A program made the position numbers and the translations under genes. Shown here piece by piece: positions 1 through 11,768 of a stretch of 39,311 nucleotides of DNA (position 1 is the first letter of the stretch; each line of letters begins with the position of its first letter). The DNA lies in assembly GCA_000585075.1 (NCBI GenBank), contig JEMY01000006.1:93339-132649 (forward strand). The letters run 5' to 3'. Source of the stretch: Candidatus Accumulibacter regalis. GTDB lineage: Bacteria; Pseudomonadota; Gammaproteobacteria; Burkholderiales; Rhodocyclaceae. The notes under the pieces were generated by a model. That model did no database searches, had not been told where the DNA came from, and saw nothing but the letters and a program-made list of their open reading frames with translations.

Positions 1-1
1 C

Positions 2-166
2 CCCCGCCAATGCGTGCGCCTCGCCGGAGCCGCCGCAGTCGGCGGCGGCCACCTGGCGCTGTTCGCCACGGCACACCCGGAACGACTGCAGGCAGCCCTG
101 CCGGCACTCGGCCTGGGCGGCCTGTGCGCTCGCCAGACGCAGGCCGCACGCCTGGCAAGCGCATGA
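2..166 (+). CDS. C-terminal end of an unidentified protein (partial, 5' end outside the window)
   Basis: An open frame enters from the left edge and reads about 54 codons to a TGA at 164-166. The visible part contains a glycine/alanine-rich stretch followed by a hydrophobic strand (GGGHLALFATAHPERL) and ends in LASA. The stop overlaps the ATG of the next gene as ATGA, which is typical of translationally coupled genes and is the main reason to think the frame is real. The fragment is too short to name. It loosely resembles the glycine-rich end of a small-molecule kinase fold, but this is a guess. Confidence 0.45.
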   Translation, partial: PRQCVRLAGAAAVGGGHLALFATAHPERLQAALPALGLGGLCARQTQAARLASA

Positions 167-1428
167 CGTCGCCGACCACTTGCGCCGCATCGGCGCGACC
201 CGTCGTGGCCGTCGTCGGCGCCGGTCCAGCCGGCCTGATGGCTGCCGAAGTTCTCGCCAGCGGCGGCGTCAGCGTCGATGTTTACGACGCCATGCCGTCC
301 GCCGGGCGCAAGCTTCTGATGGCTGGCAGGGGCGGTCTGAACATCACCCACGCCGAGCCTGACGAAGACTTTCGCAGCCGCTACGGCGCGCGCCAGAGCG
401 AGATCGCGCCACTGCTCGACGCTTTCGGTCCGGCGGCCCTGCGCGAATGGGTACACCAGCTCGGCCTGACCACCTTTGTCGGCAGCTCAGGGCGCGTTTT
501 CCCGACCGACATGAAAGCTGCGCCACTCCTGCGCGCCTGGCTGCAACGGCTGCGCGCTGCCGGCGTACGCTTTCACGTCCGCCATCGCTGCTGTGGCTGG
601 ATGCGGACCGGCGATGGCACACTGCAACTGGCGTTTTCCACCGCGCAGGGCGAACAACGGCCGCAGGTGCAGGCCGTCGTCCTGGCGCTCGGGGGCGGCA
701 GCTGGGCGAGACTCGGCTCGGACGGCAAGTGGTTTGCACTCCTCGAACAAGCAGGGATCGAACTGGCACCGCTGCGGCCGGCCAACTGCGGCTTCGAGGC
801 CGCCTGGAGCCAACACCTGCGCGAGCGTTTTGCCGGCCAGCCGATCAAGGCCGTCAGCGCGTCTTTGCTCGACGCCAATGGCGTCGAGCATCGCCGACGC
901 GGCGAGTTCATGCTCACCGCGACCGGAGTCGAAGGTGGCCTGATCTACGCCCTGTCGGCGGTCCTGCGCGACACCATCGAGGCGGCCGGAAGCGCGACCC
1001 TGCACCTCGACCTGCTCCCCGAGCACGACGCGGCCCGCGTCCTTGCCGAAGTCGGGCGAGCACGCGGCTCGCGCTCGCTGGCCAGCCATCTGCAAAGCCG
1101 TCTGCACCTCAAGGGCGCCAAGGTTGCGCTGCTACGCGAATGCCTGGCCGCCGACGCGTTTGCCGATCCGGCGCAACTCGCGGCGACAATCAAAGTCCTG
1201 CCGCTGCGCCTGCTCGCCACCCGCCCGCTCGACGAAGCCATCAGCAGCGCCGGCGGCGTCTGCTTCGCAGCGCTTGACGAGCGGCTGATGCTCAAGAAGC
1301 TTCCGGGCGTTTTCTGTGCCGGCGAAATGCTCGACTGGGAAGCACCGACCGGCGGCTATCTGCTCACCGCCTGCCTGGCCAGCGGACACGCGGCCGGCCG
1401 CGGGGTGCGCGCCTGGCTGAGAAACTGA
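163..1428 (+). CDS. BaiN/HI0933-type NAD(P)/FAD-dependent flavoprotein (TIGR03862-like)
   Basis: A 421-residue soluble flavoprotein. Residues about 14-40 hold a Rossmann dinucleotide-binding motif (VVGAGPAGLMAAEVL) followed by the family signature AGRKLLMAGRGGLNIT, which binds FAD. The C-terminus carries the second FAD contact (GVFCAGEMLDWEAPTGGYLL). Both are hallmarks of the HI0933/YhiN/BaiN family, and the length matches the TIGR03862 branch. The physiological substrate of this branch is unknown; the family is named after a bile-acid dehydroxylation enzyme, but that role should not be transferred here. The ATG at 163 was chosen because it overlaps the upstream stop (ATGA) and directly precedes the Rossmann fold; the frame upstream is arginine-rich and does not look like protein. 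Family assignment is strong, function is open. Confidence 0.85.
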   Translation: MTSPTTCAASARPVVAVVGAGPAGLMAAEVLASGGVSVDVYDAMPSAGRKLLMAGRGGLNITHAEPDEDFRSRYGARQSEIAPLLDAFGPAALREWVHQLGLTTFVGSSGRVFPTDMKAAPLLRAWLQRLRAAGVRFHVRHRCCGWMRTGDGTLQLAFSTAQGEQRPQVQAVVLALGGGSWARLGSDGKWFALLEQAGIELAPLRPANCGFEAAWSQHLRERFAGQPIKAVSASLLDANGVEHRRRGEFMLTATGVEGGLIYALSAVLRDTIEAAGSATLHLDLLPEHDAARVLAEVGRARGSRSLASHLQSRLHLKGAKVALLRECLAADAFADPAQLAATIKVLPLRLLATRPLDEAISSAGGVCFAALDERLMLKKLPGVFCAGEMLDWEAPTGGYLLTACLASGHAAGRGVRAWLRN

Positions 1429-1538
1429 GGGCAACCGCGCAGGTCGGCAATATGGGCGGCTTCACCAGTCCGCGCGGGCTCGCCAAGAGCGCCGCAGTGC
1501 ACTAGACTCTCTCCTTGGATGACCAACCCGTGAAGCTC

Positions 1539-2366
1539 ATGCCCTCTCCCCCGGCCGAGACCTCTGCGCTGCAACCGCAGGTGCTCGTGGTTCCCCTGAC
1601 CGCTCCCGTGCAGTGGCTGATCCTGGGCTGGCGCGACTTGCTGCGTTGCGGCTGCTTGAGTCTGGCACACGGCTTCTTTCTGGCGGCTTTCGGCCTTGCG
1701 CTGATGGCCACGGCCTACCAGCATTTCTGGCTGCTGGCCGGTGCCTTCTCGGGCTTTCTGGTCGTGGCCCCAGTCCTGGCCACCAGTCTGTACGCCATGA
1801 GTCGGGCCGTCGAGCATGGCGGCACCATCGGCTGGCAGCTGCTGCGGGACACCTGGCTGAGCTGGCAGCAATCGCGCTTCATGGAGTCAGGCGGGTATTG
1901 GTGCCTGGTCCGCTTCGGTCTGCTGCTGGCCCTGGCCGGTACGGGATGGGTGGTCACCTCGGCGGCTCTGATCACGCTGCTCGCTCCGGCGCCGATCAAC
2001 GCGCCACTGGACTTCCTGCGTCATGTCGTCTTGAGCAGGGACAACTTCCTCTTCGAGACCTGGCTGGCCATGGGGGGCATACTTGCCGCGCCGATCTTTG
2101 CCTCGAGCATTGTCTCGATGCCCCTGCTCCTCGACCGGCGCAGCAACCTGCTGATGGCCGTCCTGACGAGCTGGCGCGTGGTTCTCGCCAACCCTGGCCC
2201 GATGGCACTCTGGGCGGCGCTGATCATGACTCTGGTGCTGATCAGTTTCGCGACGCTCATGCTCGGCCTGATCGTGCTCATTCCCCTGTTGGGCCACGCC
2301 AGCTGGCACGCGTACCGCGCCCTGGTCGATGCCAGTGCCCTGCCGGAACGTCCGCGAGCTCGGTGA
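1539..2366 (+). CDS. DUF2189 family integral membrane protein
   Basis: About 275 residues, predicted to sit in the inner membrane with roughly six hydrophobic segments. They run from the first (LAHGFFLAAFGLALMATAYQ) through pairs around the middle to a final strongly hydrophobic stretch (IMTLVLISFATLMLGLIVLI). The N-terminal pattern of a short polar leader, a conserved W-x-x-x-GWRDL segment and then SLAHG is characteristic of DUF2189 proteins, whose biochemical role is unknown. A TTG at 1515 in the same frame would add eight residues; the ATG at 1539 is preferred because neither site has a clear Shine-Dalgarno sequence and ATG is commoner. The next small gene follows almost immediately, so the two are probably co-transcribed. 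Confidence 0.75.
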   Translation: MPSPPAETSALQPQVLVVPLTAPVQWLILGWRDLLRCGCLSLAHGFFLAAFGLALMATAYQHFWLLAGAFSGFLVVAPVLATSLYAMSRAVEHGGTIGWQLLRDTWLSWQQSRFMESGGYWCLVRFGLLLALAGTGWVVTSAALITLLAPAPINAPLDFLRHVVLSRDNFLFETWLAMGGILAAPIFASSIVSMPLLLDRRSNLLMAVLTSWRVVLANPGPMALWAALIMTLVLISFATLMLGLIVLIPLLGHASWHAYRALVDASALPERPRAR

Positions 2367-2374
2367 ACGATCCC

Positions 2375-2587
2375 ATGTTCGGATTTTCCGAAGAACAGAT
2401 TGCAGCTTTTGGCCTTTCCGTCGGGCTCGGCTCGTTCATGCTCTACATGCTGTTCATCGTCGGACAGCTGGCGTGGGAATCGAAGGCCGGCAAGCTCGGA
2501 ACTTTCGTGATTTTCCTGGGACTGGCCTTCGGAATGCTTGGCTTCGTCGCCAAATACCTCATTCAGTGGGCGCTCAACATCGAGTGA
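2375..2587 (+). CDS. DUF2788 small membrane protein
   Basis: A 70-residue protein with two hydrophobic segments, at about residues 9-32 ([20 protein letters not shown]) and 43-65 ([20 protein letters not shown]), separated by a short charged loop (WESKAGK). The size and pattern match the DUF2788 family of Gram-negative bacteria, whose function is unknown. A GTG at 2363, overlapping the stop of the DUF2189 gene as GTGA, is in frame and would add four residues, so translational coupling is possible. The gene precedes prfC but is separated from it by 130 bases holding a promoter-like element. Confidence 0.75.
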   Translation: MFGFSEEQIAAFGLSVGLGSFMLYMLFIVGQLAWESKAGKLGTFVIFLGLAFGMLGFVAKYLIQWALNIE

Positions 2588-2629
2588 GTGGCAAGGAGCG
2601 GCGCGGTTCCAGCAGGCGCCGAGTCTTGC

Positions 2630-2706
2630 TATAGTGTTCGGCCTGCGCACCGCCAGCGGGTCAGCCTTCATCTTCCCGACCGGCGGCTTTTGTTTTCCTG
2701 CCGCCG
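2630..2706 (+). promoter_or_regulatory. Putative prfC promoter -10 and structured leader
   Basis: A good -10 hexamer TATAGT lies at 2630-2635, about 80 bases before the prfC start; the -35 region (around 2606-2611) is poor. The leader then holds two overlapping potential stem-loops. The first has arms 2651-2654/2681-2684 and an inner GGTC/GACC pair, and is followed by a T-rich stretch (TTTTGTTTT, 2688-2696). The second has the seven-base arms CGGCGGC (2681-2687) and GCCGCCG (2700-2706). The pairs share bases, so they exclude each other. Regulation by attenuation is only a possibility. Confidence 0.35.
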
Positions 2707-2717
2707 AAAGCTTCCCG

Positions 2718-4364
2718 ATGAGCACCACCGCCAGCGAATCACCGCACGATAGCCGCACCGACAACCCCTTTCCGCCAGACATCCAGCGTGATGTCGCCAA
2801 GCGGCGGACCTTTGCGATTATTTCCCACCCGGACGCCGGCAAGACGACGCTCACCGAAAAGCTGCTGCTTTTCGGTGGCGCGATCCAGCTCGCGGGGACG
2901 GTAAAGGGGCGCAAGAGCGCTCGCCATGCCACCTCCGACTGGATGGAGGTCGAGAAGCAACGCGGCATTTCGGTGACCAGTTCGGTGATGCAGTTCGAGT
3001 ACCACGGGCACACCGTGAACCTGCTCGACACGCCGGGCCACGAGGATTTCTCCGAAGACACCTACCGCGTCCTGACCGCCGTCGACGCCGCCGTGATGGT
3101 CATCGACGCAGCCAAGGGTGTCGAGGCGCAGACGATCAAGCTGCTCAATGTCTGCCGCATGCGCGACACGCCAATCATCACCTTCGTGAACAAGCTCGAC
3201 CGCGAAGTCCGCGAGCCCTTCGAACTGCTCGAGGAAATCGAATCGGTGCTGGGCATCGAATGCGCACCGATCACCTGGCCGATCGGCATGGGCAAGACTT
3301 TTCGCGGCGTCTATCACCTGCTCAACGACCGCCTGCTGCACTTCGCGGCTGGCCAGGAGAGACGCAGCGAATCGGAGCGCCTCGACGGACTCGACAACCC
3401 GCTCCTCGACGCGCAGTTCCCCGCCGAAGTGGCCAAGCTGCGCGAGGATGTCGAGCTGATTCAGGGAGCGAGCGGCCCCTTCGAACTCGCCGGTTTCCTC
3501 GCCGGCCGCCAGTCACCGGTCTTTTTCGGCTCGGCGATCAACAACTTTGGCGTCCAGGAGATCCTCGAAGCGCTGCTCGACTGGGCGCCGCCGCCGCAGG
3601 AACGCAACGGTGGTGAGCGCCTGGTGCAACCCGCTGAAGCGGAATTCAGCGGCTTCGTGTTCAAGATCCAGGCCAACATGGACCCCAAGCACCGCGACCG
3701 GATCGCTTTTTTCCGCGTCTGCTCGGGTCGCTACACTCCGGGAATGAAGGTCAAACACGTGCGCCTGGACCGCGAGATAAAACTGGCCAACGTACTCACC
3801 TTCATGGCCAACGAACGTCTGCTCATGGAGGACGCTGTCGCCGGCGACATCATCGGCATCCATAACCACGGCAACCTGCACATCGGCGACTGCCTGAGCG
3901 AAGGCGAGGCACTGGCTTTCAAGGGCATCCCCTACTTCTCGCCGGAGCTCTTCCGGGTAGCGCGCTTGCGCGACCCGCTGAAAAGCAAGCAGTTGCAGAA
4001 AGGCCTGCAGGAACTCGGTGAGGAAGGCGCGATCCAGGTCTTCGAGAACCTCGGCAGCGGCGCGCTGCTGCTCGGTGCCGTCGGCACGCTGCAGTTCGAA
4101 GTCGTCGCCCAGCGCCTGCAGACCGAGTACAAGGTTGATGCGATCTTTGAATCAGCGGACATCTACACCGCCCGCTGGCTGACCTTCCCCGACGACAATA
4201 CGCGCCGCAATTTCGAGCGCGAGCAGTTGCACCGTATGGCCAAGGACGTCGACGGCAATGCGGTGTACCTGGCCAGTACGCGCTACAACCTCGAGGTGAC
4301 CCGCGAGAAGTGGCCCGGGGTCGCTTTCCACAGTTCGCGCGAACACGGGCAGCTGCTCACTTGA
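2718..4364 (+). CDS. prfC: Peptide chain release factor 3 (RF3)
   Basis: A cytoplasmic translational GTPase of 548 residues, close to the usual length of RF3. It recycles RF1/RF2 from the ribosome after peptide release. GTPase motifs are intact: the P-loop [12 protein letters not shown] at about residues 36-47, the switch [10 protein letters not shown], and NKLD for guanine specificity. The effector region with [11 protein letters not shown] and the later beta-barrel domain ([20 protein letters not shown]) and RF3 C-terminal domain ([12 protein letters not shown]) separate it from EF-G and TypA. The frame stays open upstream to 2538, but the ATG at 2718 fits the family start; the upstream part covers the leader and DUF2788 end. 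It likely has its own promoter (TATAGT at 2630). Confidence 0.95.
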   Translation: MSTTASESPHDSRTDNPFPPDIQRDVAKRRTFAIISHPDAGKTTLTEKLLLFGGAIQLAGTVKGRKSARHATSDWMEVEKQRGISVTSSVMQFEYHGHTVNLLDTPGHEDFSEDTYRVLTAVDAAVMVIDAAKGVEAQTIKLLNVCRMRDTPIITFVNKLDREVREPFELLEEIESVLGIECAPITWPIGMGKTFRGVYHLLNDRLLHFAAGQERRSESERLDGLDNPLLDAQFPAEVAKLREDVELIQGASGPFELAGFLAGRQSPVFFGSAINNFGVQEILEALLDWAPPPQERNGGERLVQPAEAEFSGFVFKIQANMDPKHRDRIAFFRVCSGRYTPGMKVKHVRLDREIKLANVLTFMANERLLMEDAVAGDIIGIHNHGNLHIGDCLSEGEALAFKGIPYFSPELFRVARLRDPLKSKQLQKGLQELGEEGAIQVFENLGSGALLLGAVGTLQFEVVAQRLQTEYKVDAIFESADIYTARWLTFPDDNTRRNFEREQLHRMAKDVDGNAVYLASTRYNLEVTREKWPGVAFHSSREHGQLLT

Positions 4365-4425
4365 GCGCCTCATTCCCTGCCGCATGGCAGCCGCGCGACC
4401 CACGCGACCGAAAATGGAGCCCGTC

Positions 4426-5115
4426 ATGGCGCAAGCATCCGAACCCCTGCAAGACCTGAAGTTCCTCGAAGCGCGCATCCTCGGGGTGTTGATCGAAAAG
4501 GAAAAGACAACACCCGACGCCTATCCGCTGACGCTGAACAGCTTGAGCGCCGGTTGCAACCAGAAAACCGCGCGCGATCCAGTGATCAGCGCCAGCGACA
4601 GCGAGCTGCAGGCGACCCTCGAGGAACTGCGCAGTCGCCTGCTGGTGCTCGAAACCTACGGTGCCTCCGGCCGCGTGCTGCGTTACGCGCAGAATTTCGC
4701 CAAGGTATACGGCCTGCCGACGGCCGGCGTCACCCTGCTGGCCATGCTGATGCTGCGTGGCGCGCAAACGGTCAGCGAGTTGCGCGCCAACAGCGAACGC
4801 CTGTACCGCTTCGACGATGCCTCGTCGGTGGAAGCGTATCTCGAGGAACTGGCGGCGCGCAGCAGCGGCGCGCTGGTCTGCCGACTGCCCAAGCAGCCGG
4901 GTTCACGCGAACATCGCTGGGTGCACCTGCTCTGCGGAGCGCCAGCCCAGTCGGGCGCAGCGGAGGCGACAGCTGCGGAAAAGACGAACACGGAACTTGA
5001 AGAGAGGGTGGCGCGACTGGAAAGCGAGGTCGCTGAACTGCGCGCGGCCATCCAGGCCCTGGGGGGCGCAACAGGCGCCGCTCCAGCGTCGCCAGCGACA
5101 GCGGCGGAGCCCTGA
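4426..5115 (+). CDS. yceH: YceH-type DUF480 protein (winged-helix fold)
   Basis: About 229 residues. The start of the mature fold, LKFLEARILGVLIEKEKTTPDAYPLTLNSL followed by AGCNQK and then RDP, is the diagnostic DUF480/YceH signature; the family folds as two winged-helix domains. A C-terminal heptad-like segment (LEERVARLESEVAELRAAIQAL) looks like a coiled coil and is followed by a short Ala/Pro tail. The biochemical function of YceH is not established. In-frame ATGs also occur at 4384 and 4414; 4426 is preferred because GGAG lies about eight bases upstream. It ends 14 bases from the convergent HD-GYP gene, with no visible hairpin terminator between them. Confidence 0.85.
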   Translation: MAQASEPLQDLKFLEARILGVLIEKEKTTPDAYPLTLNSLSAGCNQKTARDPVISASDSELQATLEELRSRLLVLETYGASGRVLRYAQNFAKVYGLPTAGVTLLAMLMLRGAQTVSELRANSERLYRFDDASSVEAYLEELAARSSGALVCRLPKQPGSREHRWVHLLCGAPAQSGAAEATAAEKTNTELEERVARLESEVAELRAAIQALGGATGAAPASPATAAEP

Positions 5116-5129
5116 GCGAGCAGCGCGTG

Positions 5130-6293
5130 TCAGGCCTGGTCGGCGACGGCCTGCGCCAGAAACTCGATTTTCTTCTGGTAGTCGCGGTCGGAATCCGGAT
5201 AGAGCTGCGCAATTTCACGAAACTCGTCCTGAATCTCGATAAAGGCGTCGACCATGTCCGGGTCGAAGTGGCTGCCACGACCCTCGACAATGATCTGCGC
5301 CGCTTTCTCATGCGGCAGCCGCTCCTTGTAGACCCGCCGACTGATCAGCGCGTCATAGACGTCGGCGATGGCCATCAGCCGAGCGGAGACCGGAATACTG
5401 TCACCGACCCGCGCTTCCGGATAGCCGCTGCCATCCCATTTTTCCTGATGACAGAGGGCAATCTCCTTGGCAATGGTGAGAAACTCGACCTGCGTGCCGA
5501 GCCAGTCCTCGGCGAGCTGGATGGCATCCCTGCCGAGCAGGGTGTGGTTCTTCATGATTTCCAGCTCGTGCGGCTCGTAGCGACCCGGCTTCAACAAGAT
5601 GCGGTCGGGGATGCCGACTTTGCCGATGTCATGGAGGGGCGCCGACTTGAATAGCGTCTTGATGTTCTCCTCGGTGAGGAAGCTCGAGAAGCGCGGATGC
5701 GGCCGCAGCTTTTCCGCCAAGGCCTTGACGTAGCGCTGTGTACGCAGGATGTGCTTGCCGGTTTCGGCGTCACGGGTCTCCGCCAGCGACGCCAGCGCCA
5801 GGATGGTCACGTCCTGCACCGCCTCGAGTTCGCGGGTCCGCCGGGCCACCTCGGCGGTCAGGAAGTCGTTCTGGTCGCGCAGGAAGTCGGCACTGGCCTT
5901 CAGCGTCAGCTGCGTCGCCACGCGTGCGAGCAGGATCGGCGCGCTGATCGGCTTGGTGATGTAGTCGGCGGCACCGAGTTCGAGCCCCTTCTGCTCGTCC
6001 TCGGGCTCGGACTTTGCGGTCAGGAAAATGACCGGAATGTTGTGCGTGCGGGCGTTGGCCTTGAGGCGCCGACAAACCTCGTACCCGTCAATGTCCGGCA
6101 TCATGACGTCGAGGAGGATCAGGTCAGGAGGGGTCGCCGATGCCGCAATCTGGAGTCCCTTCGCGCCGTTGTTGGCAACTTTGACCTTGTAGGTAGTCTT
6201 GAGCAGCGCCGACATCAGCGCCAGATTGTCCGGCGTGTCGTCGACCACCAGGACGGTGGCCTTGTCGTTGAAGCGGAGAACATCCATATCCAT
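5130..6293 (-). CDS. HD-GYP domain response regulator (probable cyclic-di-GMP phosphodiesterase)
   Basis: A 387-residue cytoplasmic two-domain protein. Residues about 10-125 form a receiver domain with VVDD near the start, phospho-acceptor Asp62 in LLDVMMPDIDG, and the conserved lysine in ITKPIS. After a helical linker comes an HD-GYP domain with all signature residues: His221-Asp222 in PLHDIGKVGIPD, the NHTLLGRD helix, and HQEKWDGSGYPE. HD-GYP proteins of this type hydrolyse cyclic-di-GMP. The intact receiver suggests control by phosphorylation, and the obvious partner is the hybrid kinase encoded immediately upstream, about 12 bases away in the same direction. A GTG at 6296 would add one residue; ATG at 6293 is used. 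Confidence 0.9.
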   Translation of the reverse strand: MDMDVLRFNDKATVLVVDDTPDNLALMSALLKTTYKVKVANNGAKGLQIAASATPPDLILLDVMMPDIDGYEVCRRLKANARTHNIPVIFLTAKSEPEDEQKGLELGAADYITKPISAPILLARVATQLTLKASADFLRDQNDFLTAEVARRTRELEAVQDVTILALASLAETRDAETGKHILRTQRYVKALAEKLRPHPRFSSFLTEENIKTLFKSAPLHDIGKVGIPDRILLKPGRYEPHELEIMKNHTLLGRDAIQLAEDWLGTQVEFLTIAKEIALCHQEKWDGSGYPEARVGDSIPVSARLMAIADVYDALISRRVYKERLPHEKAAQIIVEGRGSHFDPDMVDAFIEIQDEFREIAQLYPDSDRDYQKKIEFLAQAVADQA

Positions 6294-6305
6294 CACCCGT
6301 CTCGT

Positions 6306-9905
<3,600 letters not shown>

Positions 9906-9910
9906 AGGAG

Positions 9911-9962
9911 CTCCGACAAAATGTCATAGCGATCGCGAGACGCTAATTCTACTTTGTCGGAG
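9911..9962 (-). promoter_or_regulatory. Long inverted repeat covering the kinase ribosome-binding site
   Basis: Perfect 10-base arms CTCCGACAAA (9911-9920) and TTTGTCGGAG (9953-9962) enclose a 32-base centre, which holds a nested TAGCG (9927-9931)/CGCTA (9941-9945) pair. In the minus-strand transcript the 3' arm ends in GGAG, the Shine-Dalgarno sequence of the TTG start at 9905. Folding would therefore hide the ribosome-binding site of the hybrid kinase. The repeat is seen directly; the regulatory effect is inferred. Confidence 0.5.
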
Positions 9963-9972
9963 GCCACTCGGG

Positions 9973-9993
9973 CAGAATGCCGAACGCATTCTG
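9973..9993 (-). terminator. Hairpin downstream of the carbonic anhydrase gene
   Basis: A perfect eight-base inverted repeat, CAGAATGC / GCATTCTG with a five-base loop, sits 13 bases after the stop of the carbonic anhydrase gene in its direction of transcription. There is no T-run, so it may stabilise the transcript end or act as a weak or factor-assisted terminator rather than a classic intrinsic one. Confidence 0.5.
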
Positions 9994-10006
9994 GCGGGCT
10001 GACCGG

Positions 10007-10639
10007 CTAGCTTGACGAGGGCGCCTCGAAGGCGTTGCTCAAGGGATCATAGTGCAGCAGGACGCCGGCTGCGAGGTCGAAATACCAGCCGTGCAAGTGA
10101 ACACTGCCGGCCTGCACGCGCTCGGCGATCCACGGATAGGTGAGCAGATTCTCGAGCGAGACGAGGATGCCCGCCTGCTCGCAAGCGCGGTCTTGCAACT
10201 CCGGTGATTTCGACGGCAATTCGGCTTGCACGCGTTCCCGCGCACGCTCCGCGATGCTGACCCACTTGCCGATGAACTCCGTCTCCGACGCAAGACCCTG
10301 CATCAGGGCGTGGATGCCGCCACAGCGGGCATGACCAAGGACGATGATGTGCTCCACCTGGAGCGAAAGGACGGCGAACTCAAGCGCCGCCGGCACGCTG
10401 GCGAAGTCACCGCCGGGATGATAGGGAGGCACCAGATTGGCGACGTTGCGCACGACAAAGACATCGCCGGGTTCGGCACCGGTCAGCAATGCCGGGTCCA
10501 CCCGGGAATCGGCGCAGGCGACGATCAGCGTCTTGGGGCTCTGACCCAGCGTGAGTTGTTCGAACAGCTCACGCTCTTCACCGAAGTATTTCTCCTGAAA
10601 ACGTTCGAATCCGGCGATGAATCGGGCAATGTCTTTCAT
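10007..10639 (-). CDS. can: Beta-class carbonic anhydrase
   Basis: A 210-residue cytoplasmic enzyme that interconverts CO2 and bicarbonate. Zinc ligands and catalytic dyad of the beta class are all visible: Cys42, Asp44 and Arg46 in ACADSRVDP, and His103 and Cys106 in GHARCGG. The family motif FVVRNVANLVPP is also intact, and the length is normal for the bacterial plant-type subgroup. The ATG at 10639 has AGGA about seven bases upstream. The gene is divergent from the nhaR-like gene across about 140 bases, so they may share a control region. A hairpin lies just past the stop. Bicarbonate supply for carboxylases is the usual role. Confidence 0.92.
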   Translation of the reverse strand: MKDIARFIAGFERFQEKYFGEERELFEQLTLGQSPKTLIVACADSRVDPALLTGAEPGDVFVVRNVANLVPPYHPGGDFASVPAALEFAVLSLQVEHIIVLGHARCGGIHALMQGLASETEFIGKWVSIAERARERVQAELPSKSPELQDRACEQAGILVSLENLLTYPWIAERVQAGSVHLHGWYFDLAAGVLLHYDPLSNAFEAPSSS

Positions 10640-10779
10640 AAAGTGTTCCTGGTGACTGGTTGCGGATGATGTGATGGGGCGTGCTCGGTCAGGAGGTAAG
10701 TTTACGCTTTCGCCAACACCAAGGAAATTCGATTATCCTTTGGGGTATGTTCGATGCCAGCGAATGAAAGAGGACGGCG
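10640..10779. promoter_or_regulatory. Divergent intergenic region between carbonic anhydrase and nhaR-like genes
   Basis: 140 bases serve two divergent genes. Near the regulator there is an imperfect dyad AAGGA / TCCTT separated by ten A/T-rich bases, directly followed by GGGGTATGTT, and TTCGAT occurs twice about 20 bases apart. A LysR-type regulator often binds such a spot to control itself and the divergent gene, but no convincing promoter pair could be fixed by eye. Confidence 0.3.
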
Positions 10780-11712
10780 ATGCTCAACTACCGGCACCTG
10801 CATTATTTCTGGAGCGTCGCGAAATGCGGGGGCATCACGCGCGCCAGCGAGCGCCTGCACCTCACTCCGCAAACCCTCTCCGGACAACTCGGTCAATTCG
10901 AACAGCAGCTTGGCAGGCCATTGTTTCGGCGCGTCGGGCGGCGCATGGAGTTGACCGAGACGGGAGAGTTGGCGCTGTCCTACGCAGAGGAGATGTTCCA
11001 GGTCGGTGCGGAGCTCGAGGAGATGTTGAGCAGGCGTCCGGAGCAGCGCCGCCTCCCGTTTCGCGTCGGCATCGCCGACGCGGTGCCGAAGACCATCGCC
11101 CACCGCCTGCTGTCGCCAGCGCTGAGCCTGCCCGAGCCGGTGCGGCTGCTTTGCCGTGCGGACCGGCTCGACCGCCTGTTGGCGGAACTGGCCATTCACC
11201 GCCTGGACATGGTTTTGGCCGACCGTCCACTGCCGGCAAACATGGACGTCAAGGGCTACAGCCATCCGCTTGGGCAGTGTGGCGTTGCCTTTCTCGCTGC
11301 GCCAAACCTGGCAGCACAGTTGAGCGGCAGCTTCCCCGCCAAGCTCGACGGCGCGCCGCTATTGCTTCCCGGCGAGGACAGCGCCCTGCGGACCCCACTC
11401 CTGCGCTGGCTGGAACGTCAGAAAGTGCGGCCGCGCATCGTCGGCGAATTCGACGACAGCGCCCTGATGAAGGCGTTCGGCCACAGCGGCCGGGGGATCT
11501 TTCCGGCTCCGGCGGCCCGCGCCCGTGAGGTCGAACGCCAGTACGGCACGATCACTCTTGGCCAGACCGACGACGTTCAGGAACGCTTCTTCGCCATTTC
11601 CGTGGAAAGACTACTGACCCACCCCGCCGTCGTTGCGGTCAGCGAGGGCGCGCGGCGTGGCCTCCTTGGTGACGAGGCGAACGACGGGGAGGCAGCCCCT
11701 TGCAGCGAATGA
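10780..11712 (+). CDS. nhaR: NhaR-like LysR-family transcriptional regulator
   Basis: A 310-residue DNA-binding regulator. The N-terminal winged helix-turn-helix reads LNYRHLHYFWSVAKCGGITRA then LHLTPQTLSGQLGQFEQQLG, closely matching NhaR (HLYYFW and LTPQT are diagnostic) rather than a general LysR protein. The rest, about residues 90-295, is the effector-binding domain. In Escherichia coli NhaR activates the Na+/H+ antiporter gene nhaA in response to sodium; no antiporter is present in this window, so the target here is unknown. The neighbour across the divergent spacer is a carbonic anhydrase, which suggests a link to pH or bicarbonate balance (inference). GAGGA lies about six bases before the ATG. 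Confidence 0.85.
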   Translation: MLNYRHLHYFWSVAKCGGITRASERLHLTPQTLSGQLGQFEQQLGRPLFRRVGRRMELTETGELALSYAEEMFQVGAELEEMLSRRPEQRRLPFRVGIADAVPKTIAHRLLSPALSLPEPVRLLCRADRLDRLLAELAIHRLDMVLADRPLPANMDVKGYSHPLGQCGVAFLAAPNLAAQLSGSFPAKLDGAPLLLPGEDSALRTPLLRWLERQKVRPRIVGEFDDSALMKAFGHSGRGIFPAPAARAREVERQYGTITLGQTDDVQERFFAISVERLLTHPAVVAVSEGARRGLLGDEANDGEAAPCSE

Positions 11713-11722
11713 CGCAGGGACA

Positions 11723-11742
11723 CAGCGGCAGGCGAGCCGCTG
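11723..11742. terminator. Hairpin between convergent nhaR-like and Nudix genes
   Basis: A perfect inverted repeat CAGCGGC / GCCGCTG with a six-base loop lies between the stops of two convergent genes (11712 and 11769). It could serve both directions. There is no clear T-run on either side, so the terminator call rests on position and symmetry. Confidence 0.5.
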
Positions 11743-11768
11743 CCCAAACGGACGATTGAAGCGGCGCT

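Noticed and set aside
2538-2717. N-terminal extension of prfC to 2538
   Set aside because: RF3 proteins start close to the P-loop; the extension would run through the end of the DUF2788 gene and the promoter-like leader.
9929-9936. GCGATCGC palindrome in front of the kinase gene
   Set aside because: It is an eight-base palindrome likely to occur by chance in GC-rich DNA; it was noted only because it lies inside the larger inverted repeat.
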